DNA from: Sipunculus nudus
Lineage: Eukaryota; Annelida; Sipuncula; Golfingiida; Sipunculidae
NCBI GenBank assembly: GCA_026874595.1
Contig: CM049320.1
Coordinates: forward strand, 40,610,714-40,674,713
DNA length: 64,000 nucleotides
Direction: 5' to 3'
Shown here one piece after another: positions 14,372 through 28,774 of the stretch. Numbering within the stretch: the stretch's first letter is position 1; every line of letters begins with the position of its first letter. The notes under the pieces are model-generated. The model did not search any database and was not told where the DNA came from. It saw nothing but the letters and a program-made list of their open reading frames with translations. A program made the position numbers and the translations under genes.

Positions 14372-14379
14372 ATGACCAA

Positions 14380-14444
14380 TTAATGCATGTCGTTCATTCT
14401 CTTCTCTCTCATCCACACATGAATCTTCTCCTTCAGATCATCAG
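14380..14444 (-). CDS. UBE4B: UBE4B exon 26, terminal coding exon, residues 1104-1124
   Basis: A 65-nt exon 7.4 kb from exon 25, with acceptor TATTTTTTAG. Joined in phase it reads [23 protein letters not shown]-stop, matching the vertebrate C-terminus VPELKEQIQAWMREK. Its phase, motif and stop make it the genuine last coding exon despite its size. Confidence 0.95.
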
Positions 14445-17400
14445 CTAAAAAATACCAAAGATATGAGAGATTATCATCATTAAACTGTCACAGCTGAAAA
14501 ATATCATATACACAATAGATTATGATAATTAAACTGATGTGTTTTAAGGAAGATAAATCAAGTTGGGTTAAGATTTACTAACATGAAAAACGTTTGAGAT
14601 CTAAGAAATAATCCCTTCATCCCAACCCCAGGGTCTCAATAGGCCAAATAATGCAAGGATGCAAGTTATCTGTTGTTTAGACACACAGCAGCACCTCGGC
14701 ATCAGCTATCTCACGGCTCATACAAAGGCACTTGAAAACGATAAAAAAACATTGAAAATGACAATGTATTATTTATATCTAAGCCACTTATCCTCTTGCC
14801 ACACCAGGTTATGAAAATTGCTTTCAGGGTGAACTGTCATGACTAATATTTCAGATACAATGTTTACTAGAGGTTATGTACTAAATAAAATGAAAAATAA
14901 CACACACATGATGGGTACAGCTGATATAAATGCAACTAGAGAACGCTTTTTTAAAAAGGTAATGTGTTAAAGAAGCATCCCTGGCAAAATCCTCTTGAAT
15001 AAAAATAAGGACAAAAGTAATTTAAAACTAGATATTTCTTGGCACCGCAGGTGCAATTAACCCCCACCAAGCCCAGTCCCCCCAGCCCTTGATAAATGCA
15101 TCTAACCTGTTAGTTTGGTGACTGCAACAACAATTTTTTTTTAGTTACTGCTGTAATTTCATTTTGACATTATCGCTGCTGTGACCTTGAAAAAATGTAT
15201 CAAGGTCATCCATGTTCCAATATGACCTAGCCGTTAATAAGATGCATCAAACTTGTGGGTTTAGTGACTGTACCTCAAATTCTTACAAAGTTATTCCGTT
15301 TAAACATCATTTTAGCAAGAAAACAACATAACAGCTAGGTGGCTCCACCTGTCTTCTGCAGAAAACAATGCTATCAAAGATCTTATGTCAATTTGACTTT
15401 TGGCCCAATCCATGCATCCCTCAGTGAGATATTAAAGTTAATATAATTTCAGCATTAAAGCCTAGTGACCTTGAAAAATGCATCAAGGTCATCCTTGATC
15501 GAACTTGGCCTAGCCCTTGATAAGATGCATCTAAACTGTAGGTTTGGTGACTGTACCACAATTTTTTTTATATTATTGCCATAATATCATTTTAGCATAA
15601 TCACTGCTGTGACCTTGAAACAAGGGACCTATGGGTCACTGTGCTCAGCTGACGTTAACCTTGAAGGTAAAAATCTAAAATAATGTCAAATGGAGATAAA
15701 GTGTAAGAGGAAGAGGTAATAAAGGCCATGGTTGGTTTATATGATTGGTTTGTATTGATGAGCAAGAAATTGTTGCAAAAAATATTTTGTGACCTGACCA
15801 TGTGTTTCCTAATTTTGAAACTGAAGCATGTGAGCAGTTTGTGAACAAATGATCTGTACTATTACCATGATCATTAGTTGGTTTTTCGATTAACTGCTGA
15901 CATTTCAGTAGTTTACACATTTGTTCAATTGAATCTATTTTTTGTATAATATATATTATTAAATATATATGTATTTTTTTATGAATTGTATACAGTTGAA
16001 ATATACCTAATTAACAACATAAAACAGGGCAAACAAAGCCTGATCTCAAATTCTGCTGAGGCAGGAAAATAATGAACAAATGTTTGTATTAAATCCTCAT
16101 TTTTTTATCACATCAATTATTTTCTAGTTTAAGTTTATATTTCTATACATTTCAAATTTAACATATATATCTGAATATAAAAGTTGATTCATAATTCTCA
16201 ATTGCATCATCATAAATCTCAATCTTGTCAGATAACACCACATCATGCATACAAATGTTTATTTATTTTTTACTACAAAAATATATCTTTTAAATCTGCA
16301 AAACAATAAATATCTAAAAATAATACTTGATTTAGATTTCACAATTTTTAATTGTGTCTTTATTTATCCATAATGTGCTTCATATTTTATAATAATTTAA
16401 GCATACTGATGGGTTCAATTATATTTGTTAAAATCATTTAAAAGAAAATTGATTTCTTTAAAAATGCTACATTACACAACATTGCATCTTCTGGATTACA
16501 CCTTGAATTATTTTTTCAAGGAAAGTTTTTGCATATCGGAGTGGAAACAGCATTACAATTAAGGAGATACAGTGAAAACAATAACAATTACTGTATCACA
16601 CTTGGTGGGTTGGGTTTGCCGGGGGGGGGGGGGGGGGGAATGGGGGGGATTGGGGTGATGATATGAGAATAACTGTACACCTGTCACAGCAGGGGATCTC
16701 CCCTAGTGACTGTAACAAATCAGAAACCCTGGCATAGCTGGCTTCCAGTGACCTGGAGTGGGACCCTGCATCTGTAATCAAAGCGAGTTACTACAGAAAC
16801 CATTTGAAAAGCTAAGAGAAAATGGCCCAGCTTAAATGAACCTCTGTGAATTATAGAATAATGGACATGAGCTAAAGCATATGGACTGTGTAATAAATGA
16901 AACCTTTGGCCTGAAACCATTTAGTGATGCACCAAGGGAAAAAATGGGCCTACGGTAAGTGTCATATAAAAGTTCCATGTCATAAACAAATAATGTGTGA
17001 AGGTAATTAAGTTTTCAAAAGTTAAATATATGGCCATATGAGTTAAAAAATAATCCCACAAAGTTTGACCAATATTCCTAATTTTAAAAACTAGGTTTAA
17101 CAGTGTTATTCACACCTAGGCCCCGCCAACTTTAAGAGATATGAATGAAATGCTACCAAGTATTTATATCTTCTTAAATCTTGTCAGTTAGCACTTACAT
17201 TAGGTCCTAATAGTTTACCATATTTGAATATTAGGATTAAATTCCTGAAAATTTTTTTCTTTAAAAAAATCAAAATTGTCCAAGTCTCGACAAAAAGAAT
17301 TTTTTAACATAAAAATTATAAGCTTTGTCTTGTATATTAGTTCTGTGTATTGAAGGGGTGGGTCAGGGAGGGGTCTCTGTTGTTACTGTTCATCGCTGAA

Positions 17401-20400
17401 AAAATGTGAAATTATAAGATTCATCTTGTTTAGAGTACACGTCTGTCAACAGATTTGGGTGGGGGGGGGGGGGGAGAGAAAGGCTCCCTGTGGTATTTAT
17501 GCTGGCAGCCTGATCAAGCTCAACAAGAGAGAGGGCTTGCCCGAGTAATGGGATTACATAATAGCCTGGGGAGCATTGAGAGTTGCACTGAATGACCTAC
17601 AGTGACCTCAGTGGACTGCTTGACAATGTAAGGGAATACAACAAGAGCCTCCAAACAAATTAAATAACTAGCCTAAATTTGCAGCTTTTATTTTCAAATT
17701 TCAAATTTTAACAGATTAAATCCTTATGTGTACATGCTGTGAAAATAACATCCACAGTACTTACAGGAAAAAATCGTGCCGTTGCCAAAGTTGGGCAAAA
17801 TTTAAGGTACCATTTTTTTATTTTTGCTAATATTTTAAAAAATTTAACAGATTTTGATCTAATTTTGGGTATACAATTTAATTTTGATTAATTAAAGATA
17901 TATTACTGGAAAAAAGTCCATAGCTTTAAAATGTTTTGTTTTAAGTGATCAAATATCTTTCCTGATTTTTTACAAAATGCATTATGTTTGAGGCCATAAC
18001 TTTTTTTAAATCATATAATACAGACCTAATTTCTGACATGTACATAGGAACTATATAGAGGATTATTAATGGTAAATAAGAGGAAAAACAGGTGAGTGGT
18101 TTCGTAGTTAGGCTGTCCTGAAATGTGAAAATAGGTTTTTAATAAAAAATTGAGGTTTTTCCTTAATTTCTCAAAGGAACAAAGTCACAAAGACCCCGTT
18201 TTCAGCTTGGTAGGAGATCTTGGGGACATCTAACATTATGCCAACAACCTTGGGAGAATAGAGAGCTGCACTGAATGACCAACAGTGACCACAGTGGACT
18301 GCTTGACAATGTCAGGGAATACAACAAGAGCCTCCAAAAAAATTCAATAACTAGCCTAATTTTGCAGCTTTTATTTTCAAATTTCAGATTTTAACAGATT
18401 AAATACTTATTTGTACATGCTGTGAAAATTAGATCCACAGTACTTACAGGAAAAAAACGTGCCATTGTCAAAGTTGGGCAAAATTTAAGGTACCAATTTT
18501 TTATTTTTGTTAATATTTTAAAAAATTAAAAAGATTTTGATCTTATTTTGGGTATACAATTTAATTTTGATAAAATAAAGTTATATTACTGGAAAAAAAG
18601 TCCATAGCTTTAACATGTTTTGTGTTAAGTGATCAAATATCTTTCCTGATTTTTTCATAAATGCATTATGTTTGGGTCCATAACTTTTTTAAATTATATA
18701 ATACAGACCTAATTTCTAGCATGTACATAGGTACTATATAAAGGAATATTTATGGTAAATATGAGGAAAAACAGATGAGTGGTTTCAATAGTAGGCATTC
18801 CTGAAGTGCGAAAATAGGTTTTTAATAAAAAATTGAGGTTTTTCCTAAATTTCTCAAAGGAACAAAGTCGCAAAGACCTAGTTTTCAGCTTGGTAGGAGA
18901 TCTTGGGGACATCTAACATTATGCCGAATTTTGGATTCCTAGGTCTTACGGTTTCAAAACGTGCCACATCTACGGACGGACGGACGGACGGACGACGGAC
19001 AATGGACCACGACTATAGCTCAGATGACTTATAGTCAGCTGAGCTAAAAATGCATCAATGTCATCCATGTTCAAACTTGACCTAGCTGTTGATAAGATGC
19101 GTCAAACCTGTGGGTTTGGTGACTGTACCTCAAATTCTAACAAAGTTATTGCGTTATACATTGCTTTACCAAGTTTGGTAAAGATCCGTGAAATATTTCT
19201 TGAGTTATCGTGCCAACAAGATTTATATGCGGGGGCGGCGGGACCGTCATGAAAACATAGTATCCACCAACTTTGTCTGGGGATACAATTAATATTAGAT
19301 CCATGAAGTATGTATCATGTTAAACCTGATGTAGTGTTCCTTCTGATGGTATATGTATTTATGAAATTCACATTAATTTTTATTTAAAATTTTAACATTT
19401 TTGAAAATTTTCAATTTTTAAATGGTACAGGATTTTGAGCAACAAGCAACAGCAATCTATTTTTTTGAGGGCTGTTATCATCCAACATGACAATACCTCA
19501 AAACATTTTACTGGATTTTCTGTTACTATATATCTTTCATGTTTAAAATTGAAATTTTTTATTATATCAAAATTTAAAAATTTAATTTTAAATATGAAAG
19601 AAACATAACAGAGAATAATACAAACAACTAGATGTGTAGGAACGACACGAATGCCCCCGCCTGGGGCAAATTAGAAACATTTTTTTAAATTTGAAAATTT
19701 TTTTAAGTTCAGGAGTTGTCGTATGGTCAAAAGTAGGTCAACAAGGGCAAAATGCAAACTCGATCTGTAAAGGGTCATTATCAAGCAACACACCAAAAAT
19801 CAGGCCAGTATCTGCAGGCATTGTGAAAAAAAGTCCATATATGTGCATTTTTCATGAAAATTTCTGTCTTTCATGAAATTTTCTATGTTCAGGATCTGTC
19901 ATATGGTGAAAAATAGGTTAACTGGGACGAAACGCGAACTCGATCTGTAAGTGGTCATTATGCGCCCACAGACCAAACATTAGGCCAGTATCTGTAAGCA
20001 TTGCATTGCGAAACTAGAATATTAGCAAAAGTTGATTATCATTTATAAATTTAAATTGGAGAGGTATATACCATGTTTCATAACAATCCACCAAATGCTT
20101 CCTGAGAAATAAGCTCCTAAGTTTTTTTCTATACTAAGCTCTGTGACCTTGAAAAGTAGGTCAAGATCACCCATCTTTGAACTTGACCAAGATGTTGTAA
20201 ATATAATGCAATAGCACTGAAGAAATGAAGTTCCTGTGTTGAATACCTTTGGAGATATCCTGCACAAAAGGCCAAAATTGAAAAAATCCGATAAAATTTC
20301 ATTAAAAAATCAGAAATTGCAGGTTGCGCCACCAAAATTGTGCAGCACATACAGACCATCAGTCCCAATGATCATAGTAAGTTTTGTGAAAACCCACACA

Positions 20401-23400
20401 ATGGTTCCTCAGATATAAACTTCTGAGTGTTTTTCTATAATCAGCTCTAAAATGTAGAAAAATGGGTCAAGGTCACCCATCTTCGAACTTGACCGAGATT
20501 TTATCGATATACATCTTCACTGATGAAATAAAATTCCAGCGGTGAATCCTTTTAGAGATATCCCGCTCACAAGGTAAAAGTTTACAGACGCGAAACGGAC
20601 GGACGGACGGACAGACACCGGACAGACAGATGGACAGACGGACAGCTTGGGTGATGACAATAGCCTATCAGCCTATGAGCTGAGGGCTAAAAACGGCTGT
20701 ACATGTGTATTTGTCATGAAAATTTCTATTTTTCATGAATTTTTCTAAGTTTAGGAGCCGTAAAACGGTCAAAAGTATGTCAACCGGGCTGAAACGCGAA
20801 CTCGATCTGTAACTGGTCATTATCTGCCCACAAACCAAAAATTAGGCCAATATCTGCAGGCATTGCGAAATAAAGTCCGTACATGTGTATTTGTCATGAA
20901 AATTTCAATTTTTTCATGAAATTTTCTAAGTTTAGGAGCTGTAAAACGGTCAAAAGTAGGACAACCGGGCTGAAACGCGAACTCAATATGTAACTGGTTA
21001 TTATCCGCCACACACCAAAAATCAGGCCAATATCTGCAGGCATTGCGAAAAAGTCCGTACATGTGTATTTGTCATGAAAATTTCTAGTTTTCATGAAATT
21101 TTTAAAGTTTAGGAGCCGTAAAATGGTCCGTACATGTGTATTTGTCATGAAAATTTCTATTTTTTCATTAAAAATTTTCTAAGTTTAGGAGCCATAAAAC
21201 GATCAAAAGTAGGTCAACCAGGACGAAACGCGAACTCGATCTGTAATTGGTCATTATCTGCCCCCACACCAAAAATCAGGCCAATATCTGCAGGCATTGC
21301 GAAAAAAAGTCTGTACATGTGTATTTGTCATGAAAATTTCTATTTTTCATGAAATTTTCAAAGTTTAGGAGCCGTAAAACGGTCAAAAGTTGGTCAACTG
21401 GGACGAAACGTGAACTCGTTCTGTAACTGGTCATTATCTGCCCACACACCAAAAATCACGCCAATATCTGCAGGCATTGCGAAAAAAAGTCCGTACATGT
21501 GTATTTGTCATGAAAATTTCTATTTTTCATGAAATTTTCTAAGTTTAGGAGCCGTAAAACGGTCAAAAGTAGGTCAACCGGGACGAAACGTGAACTCGTT
21601 CTGTAATTGGTCATTATCTGCCCACACACCAAAAATCAGGCCAATATCTGCAGGCATTGCGAAAATAAGTCCGTACAACTGTTTGATTTCGGAATGACGG
21701 ACAAGGGTAAAACTATATGCCCCGGCCACTTTGTGGCGGGGGCATAACAAAACAGTGGTTAAAATGAATGAAATCTGGAATGACAGCAGTGTATAAATGC
21801 TGCATGAGGAGTGTAACGATGGACACAGAGTACCAACCTGGCACCAGCTCGCTCTCTGTGAGGGGCTGTCTGTTGAAGGGGTCTGTCTGTGAGTTAAGCA
21901 GGTGACGTAGAATGATAGGACGATCCATGATAGTCCCACTAGGGGGCAGCAGCACTGGGTCAGACATCAACGTGTCCATCAGTGGATCTGCAAAGACCAA
22001 GTTATGACACAATCAAAAGGTGATGTAAACATTTTCAAGTGACCCCTGTGTCATGGCACCCAGGTGATGTCCTATAAGTTTAATACAGAACTTCTTCAAT
22101 CAAGTTTTTAGAATTTCTTGAAGAGCCATTCAATTGCAGGGCAATACTTTAGTTCACAATATAAAGAAATAGTTGGTTTATAATACTTACAAAAATATTT
22201 TGGAAAGATGTGAATACAATTTCAAAATTGTTATGAGATCTAAGTCTGTAGTTATATGATTATCAATGGCCTTGACAAGAATCAAACATGAAGCTTTTTG
22301 TATTCCACTGAGGTGGTATTTTATTGCTATAGTTGCAGTATTGTGATCTGTTGCTGATGATTTCAAATTGTCTTTCATATTACATTGTTTATAAAACATA
22401 AAGACCTTGTATGAGCTGAAGGGAACAGTATTTTGAGTATGAATATATACACATGAATATCACAAAAACCAACATTCATGAAAGGTTTGGAGGAGAAACT
22501 TAGTATCAGAATAAATTTTGCAAGCAAAAAATTATCAGCTAGTTATTAATGACTGTTTTGTTTACTGGCCCTGGTTTTTATTTCATGAAAAAATATGCTT
22601 GAAAATGAAAAATATTGATTGCAGACCTTTGAATTCATCAGGAATGTCTCCATAATCAACCTCTGCCCTTTGTTTTTCAATGACAAGTTTATCAACTTTG
22701 TCCTGAAGATTCCTGAACTGTTGGATCTCAGTGTCTGTCTTGATGCGGGCCTTCACCATCCTAGAGACTGCATCGTCAAACAGCATCTTCTTGTAGGATC
22801 TCTGTAACAGAGGTATTTAGTGTCATGACGACTAGGGCTGAGCTGATTCACTGGTGCACCAATACATCACAATACAAGTCAAAGCATCTGTATCGTCAGA
22901 TGTCGCTGTATTGATAAGCTGACAATATTTAACGAGACCTACAATATATAACGTACAATATGCGCAAGTCGTGTATCTGGTGACCTCTGACCTCATTAAA
23001 TATGCGTGAATTTTGATGGGAAGGTAATTCAGGTGAGACACTTTATTGGTAAATATGTATAATGAGTTTCATGAAATCCATAGGATCTTTTGTAAGTAAC
23101 TAAGGTGCCTCCAAAGTGCGGTGCCCTCTGACCTCATTAAATATGCATGGATTTTGCTGGAAATAGAACTTAAGCGAGTTAATTATTGGTTAACATTTCT
23201 AATGAGTTTTATCAAAATCAGTCATATTCTTCGTAAGTTATCATGGTGACACCACAAATTAGCCTAGTGACCTGTGACCTTATTAAATATGCGTGCATGT
23301 TGCCCATAATCAAACTCGGGTGAGATAATCTGTTGTTATGGTGAGTTTCATGAAAATCCATCAGTGCCCCAGAAAGTTATAGCAGCGACACTAAAGGTAA

Positions 23401-26400
23401 ACAGACAGACGGACGGTGGGTATACCATAATACTCCTGTCATATAACGGGCGTATAAAAGCCACCTGATGGAAAGTGATGTCAGACAGAATAAAAAAAAC
23501 CTAATTTCCCAGCACCTTGTAAGATATCTATGGTGAAATGCCATTGGTAAGAACAAGTTAATCATTTGTATATCAATTTAAATAATGCTATTTAAATAAA
23601 TTTGATGAGAGTGAATTTTTTTACATTTCTGTATACCAGGGAAAAGTTCAGCTTGGAATCTAATTTATAATATATCATAAATATCTAATTCTTATCATGT
23701 ATAGTATCGTGAGTGAAGAATTGAGATACATATTGTATTGTGAGATAATGTATCATTACAACCACTGAAATTGTACAACAGGTGCCTCCTACAGCACGGG
23801 CACTGCCAGAGTGCATGATATGCTCTCTATGTCTAACAAAGTTTAAACATAACTAACATCAAAGTCTCACACAAAAGGCTAACAGAAACCTGACTGACTA
23901 ACACAACTGGTTAACATACAAGTCTTAGATAAATGTCCCACATGTCTAACGTAACTGCTTCACATAAAAATCTCACATTATGTCTAACATTAATGTGTCA
24001 AATAAATGTCTCGCATAAACATCACACACAAGTCTAACATCTACTGTGTGGTTAATTTGGCGTCTGAATTTTTGCGCCTTTAAGGGAACCTTTCAGCTTA
24101 TGTGATGGTGTGGCGTCGTCCATCGTCTGTTGTCCGTAAGTTAACCCCATACTATATCAATAACATGACTAGGTTGTCATGTTTGCCAGATTTATTGTGA
24201 TAACACATCTTTTTTTAAATTAATCGAATTATAAGTGCCAATAAAGCACTGGCTCGACCAATCCCGTTGCTCCTTTGTGGTCATGTGAATTTTATTTACC
24301 TCATCATTGGCTATGGCCTGGGCAAACTTGTCAGAGTCCAAATGGAGGTAGATGTCTGTCAGCTGGTTCAGCAGCTTCTTGGGCTGCCACCCATACTTCT
24401 CCCCATTCTGGACCTTCAAGTTCTTACACTTAGGACCACACAGCTGTTGTAGGTTAAAATTCAACATGGCTGCCAGACGATCTGCCAACTCCTGTTAATG
24501 ACAAGTACGATGTTTCATGATTAAAAACTAATGGCATCTCTCTCATGGCTTAGGACAGAAATGTTTACGTGAAAAGCATTTGTGCTTCAGAATACCACCC
24601 TGTTAGCTGGTGGATATAATAGATATATAACATACAGTAAGTAATACAGTGAAAAGGAAGTATACCTAACCTGGAAAAGCTGCAAGATAAACTTAAAGAT
24701 TGCATGCAGTAACTTTAAATCAATGTTTCAGTAGTTAAAAATAGTGTCAGCTACAAAACTCTATTAACATACTCTACTAATGACTTGGTGAACCTTATAC
24801 TAAAAACTATATATAAAAAAAATTATTTATGATACAAGAAAGCATTTTGTTCAATGCTCATTTGTAAGCAAATCAATTCATACTTCGTTTGTGCATTTAT
24901 AGTTCAAAATATGCAAACCAACATGGACACCACCTGTGCCGTATGTAAGGGCAGCACTACACATTTTTTTTTCTTGAAATAACTTTCTGGGTGGAGGTAA
25001 CCGCCTCAATTTTTCAATGCTAGTTAAACTAGGTATAATGTACATCTGAAAATTCCAAACAGGTTTTGGACTATGTGATAGGGGCTTCAACTAGGCTCAG
25101 TGTACCACTCCTGGGGGTCCTGTGTGTATCATATTCATTGCTAGGTCATCACAAGAGACCCATGGGTCAAGTTGCTTAGATGAATTTTGGAAATTTTTAC
25201 AAATGCAAAATATACAGATTTATTTTGGTTTTACATATACCAGTATATTAGCATAAGCTGCATTTGAAAAGCTAAGAGAAAATGGCCCTCCTATAATGAA
25301 ACCCATCTAGTTAAATGAATAAAAATAATGGACATAAGGGAAAGTATAATAATAAACATTTACTTATTGACTTAAATAAAATGCTGTAAAATAAATTCCA
25401 ATGGGCATAAACAATATTTAATAAGCATGTTAAAACAAGCCAGTTAGGTATAAATTGCATTTGCACTGTGTAATAAATGAAGCTTGTGGCCTGAAACCAT
25501 TTAATGATGCAAAAAGGAAAAAATGGGCCTAAGTGTTATACCAAAGGATACACTTCATAAAAAAATTGTGAATGTAAGAAAGTTTTCAATAGTTAATGTA
25601 TGTGGCCATATGATATAAAAGTTAATCCCACTGCAGTTTGCCCAATATTCCTGATTTACTAAGTTTAACAGTCTTATTCATATCAAGGCCAAACCTACTT
25701 TAAGAGATACGAATGAAATACTACAAAGTATTTATATCAAATTAAATCTTAAAACACTACCCCTGGACCATGGAGCAAACTTAAGCATTGAAGCTGTTTT
25801 TCTTAATCTTTCCCAGAAGAACTGTCAGACACAAAATGGTTGTATCATGTATACTGTAGTTTATTCCGAGTCACAAATAAACATACTGGTGCCAAAAACG
25901 GGTCAACAATCTTCTGTGTCATGTAGTGGAACATGTCGACTGTCTCTGTAGCGAGGGTCAGGTACGATCGACACTGTCGTTCCTCCTGTGAAAGCTGCCT
26001 CTGTTTTGACTGTTGCTGTTCCTAAAATATATAAGATGAGCATTTTTAATATGCCTTAGGTTTGCTTAAGCCAGAAAAAATAAAAGGTATGGTTCTCAGG
26101 CACTTTTTTAAAGAAACCAGTGCGGGCTGGCGATATTTTATTTTTTACCCTTTTTTTGCATGTCTCAACAAAATTATCACATGATCAGGGAAAAGCATGA
26201 AAATAACAGAATTTTTTGGCTAAACAGGTAAAAGCTCTACATAACAAAGGAAATCTTATCAAAATTGTATTATTATATCATCTAGGAAGATGAAAATCAA
26301 AATAAAAATTTGTTATGTAGGGGGGGGGGGTTAAAATTTACGCAGGTGGTGCCTGAGAACCATACCTTTTATTTTTTTCCTTAATACTTTCTCTTGCTGG

Positions 26401-28692
26401 CCCCAGATTTAATTTTATGATTTATAATTTATCATACTTTTTCTTCCAACTTAATAACCAACACAGACATCTTATGTACTCTGGTGAGTTTTAGTCCTGA
26501 CATAAATGTTGATCAGATCTACCCAGCTCAGTTTCAGGTCATACTGAACTGTTTATAGAACTGCACAGATTATGCAAATAAAGAAAGGATACATGAACCC
26601 ACACTGCTGATATTTACCCACAATAAACTGTTTATCAGACCTACCCTGCTAAAATTAACTGACTCTGAACTGTTTATCAGACCTACCCTGCTAAAATTAA
26701 CTGACACTGAACTGGTTATCAGATCTACCCTGCTGATATGAACACATACTGAACTGTTTATAAAAATGCAAATTTTAGGCCTATAAAGAAATGTTTCACT
26801 GACCTTCCCTACTGATACTTTCCCACACTAAATGTTTAAATGACATACCTATCCTGCTGATATTGACCCACACTGAAGTGTTTATAAGACCTACAATGTT
26901 GATATAAACCAACACTGAACCTTAGGAAGACCTAACCTGCTGATATTTACCAACACCTAACCTTCGGTAAGACCTTCCCTGGTGATATTAACCCACACTG
27001 AACCTTTGGGAAGACCAACCCTGTTGATATTAATCCACACTTAACCTTTGTCAGACCTACCCTGCTTATATAAACCAACACTGAACCTTTGGTAAGACCT
27101 ACCCTTGTGATATTAACCCACACTGAACCTTTGGTAAGACCTACCCTTGTGATATTAAACCCATTGAACCTTTGGTAGGACCTATTCTGCTGCTATAAAC
27201 CAACACTTAACCTTTGGTAAGACTTACCCTGCTGAGTTTTGCCCATTCAGACTTGTTTTCCATGAGATCCTGTAGCTCCCTGATGCTTTTTAGTGTGTCC
27301 AGACTCTCATCCAGGAGAAACGTGGTGTCATTCATCAACATGTTCACGAACTTCACCCAATGCTTCCCAGTACTGAAACATAAACAACCAATAACTGCCT
27401 CATCCAGAAGGGTATGCATTCATCCCCGTTTGTGTGTTTGTCCACAACACAACTTTGAATGGTATCTAATTCGATTTTCAGAGCATTTCGGGAATGAGCC
27501 CATGAAGAACCAATTAGATTTTGGTGTTGATCTGGAACATGATTTGGATTCAGGAACATCATGCACATTCACAAATTTGTGTACATTCACTTATGCATGA
27601 ATGAAACTGGGAATATGGGCCAAATAAGTCAATGAAAAAATGGGTTAGGGAGCATCCCACGATAGGGAGGCACCAGCCCACATGGGATCCTTGCATTCCT
27701 TAAAAATATAATGCAGATTTCTAGTTCAGACTGCGGCTTTTTGCAAAAACCAATTAGTTCTTGCTATGGAGGCCAACTTATATAAATTTAACAAAAAAAA
27801 GAACATATATCACACTCTTATATTAGATTCATTAATGAGTATTAATTTATGATAAACAGACACAATACCACATAGAGACAATATATCCATTATATATCCA
27901 TTTAATAATATGGTATGTGACAAAAATTCACATATCTTACGTTCCTGAGAATAATTTTTACTTGACAAGAGCACTGCAAATGGTTCATAATATGCAGGTG
28001 GCATATCTTGAGACCTCTGACTTCAGTAAAGATGTGTGAATTTTGCTGAGAATGTAATACAGGTGAGAAACTGTATTGGTTAACATTCATGAGTTTCTTT
28101 AAAATCAGTCAGTTATCACGGCACCACCAAAATTTGGTGACCTCTGACCTCATTAAATATGCATGGAATCTGCTGGAAATTGAACTTAGGTTAGATATTA
28201 TACTGATCAATATTTCTTTTTAGTTTTATAAAAATCCATTTTATTCCTGGTAAGTTATTGCAGCGACACCCAAAGTAGCCTAGTGACCCATGACCTTATC
28301 AAATATGTGTGGATTTTGCCCATTATCAAACCCGGTAAGTTTTCGGGGCAACACTAAAAGTTAAAGGACAACGGTGTGCCTAACAGTAACATGACCACAC
28401 TTCCAGTAGGACCATGCACCATGGGCCTTAAATCTTTGTATCCCTGAACAGTATAAATGAAATTATTTAATTACAGATATAGGTAAAACTGAGAAGTGTT
28501 ACCTTGCTTCCTGTCTGATGCTGGCCTGATATGTAGGTATGTCCCACAATGACTTAAAGATAATGCTGATATGGTAACGTATTGTGAACTTATCATAGAA
28601 CTCACTGCTGGCTCCCGTTGTCTCAATTTCTGTGAAACAAATGATAATGAACATGAAGAAACAGAACTACTGGTGTGACATTTGTAATCTCA

Positions 28693-28774
<82 letters not shown>

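Noticed and set aside
16621-16638. G18 tract as a G-quadruplex regulatory element
   Set aside because: A plain homopolymer inside a mobile element, prone to assembly error; similar runs at 17461 and 56969 are element-borne.
21713-21837. UBE4B ending by read-through past exon 25
   Set aside because: Read-through gives non-family residues, whereas exon 26 at 14380-14444 restores the conserved C-terminus in phase.
21574-21939. 121-codon minus-strand open frame overlapping the U-box exon
   Set aside because: Reads the U-box exon in a wrong frame and runs into the 180-bp array.
27214-27600. 128-codon plus-strand open frame
   Set aside because: Antisense shadow of exon 21 and its flank.
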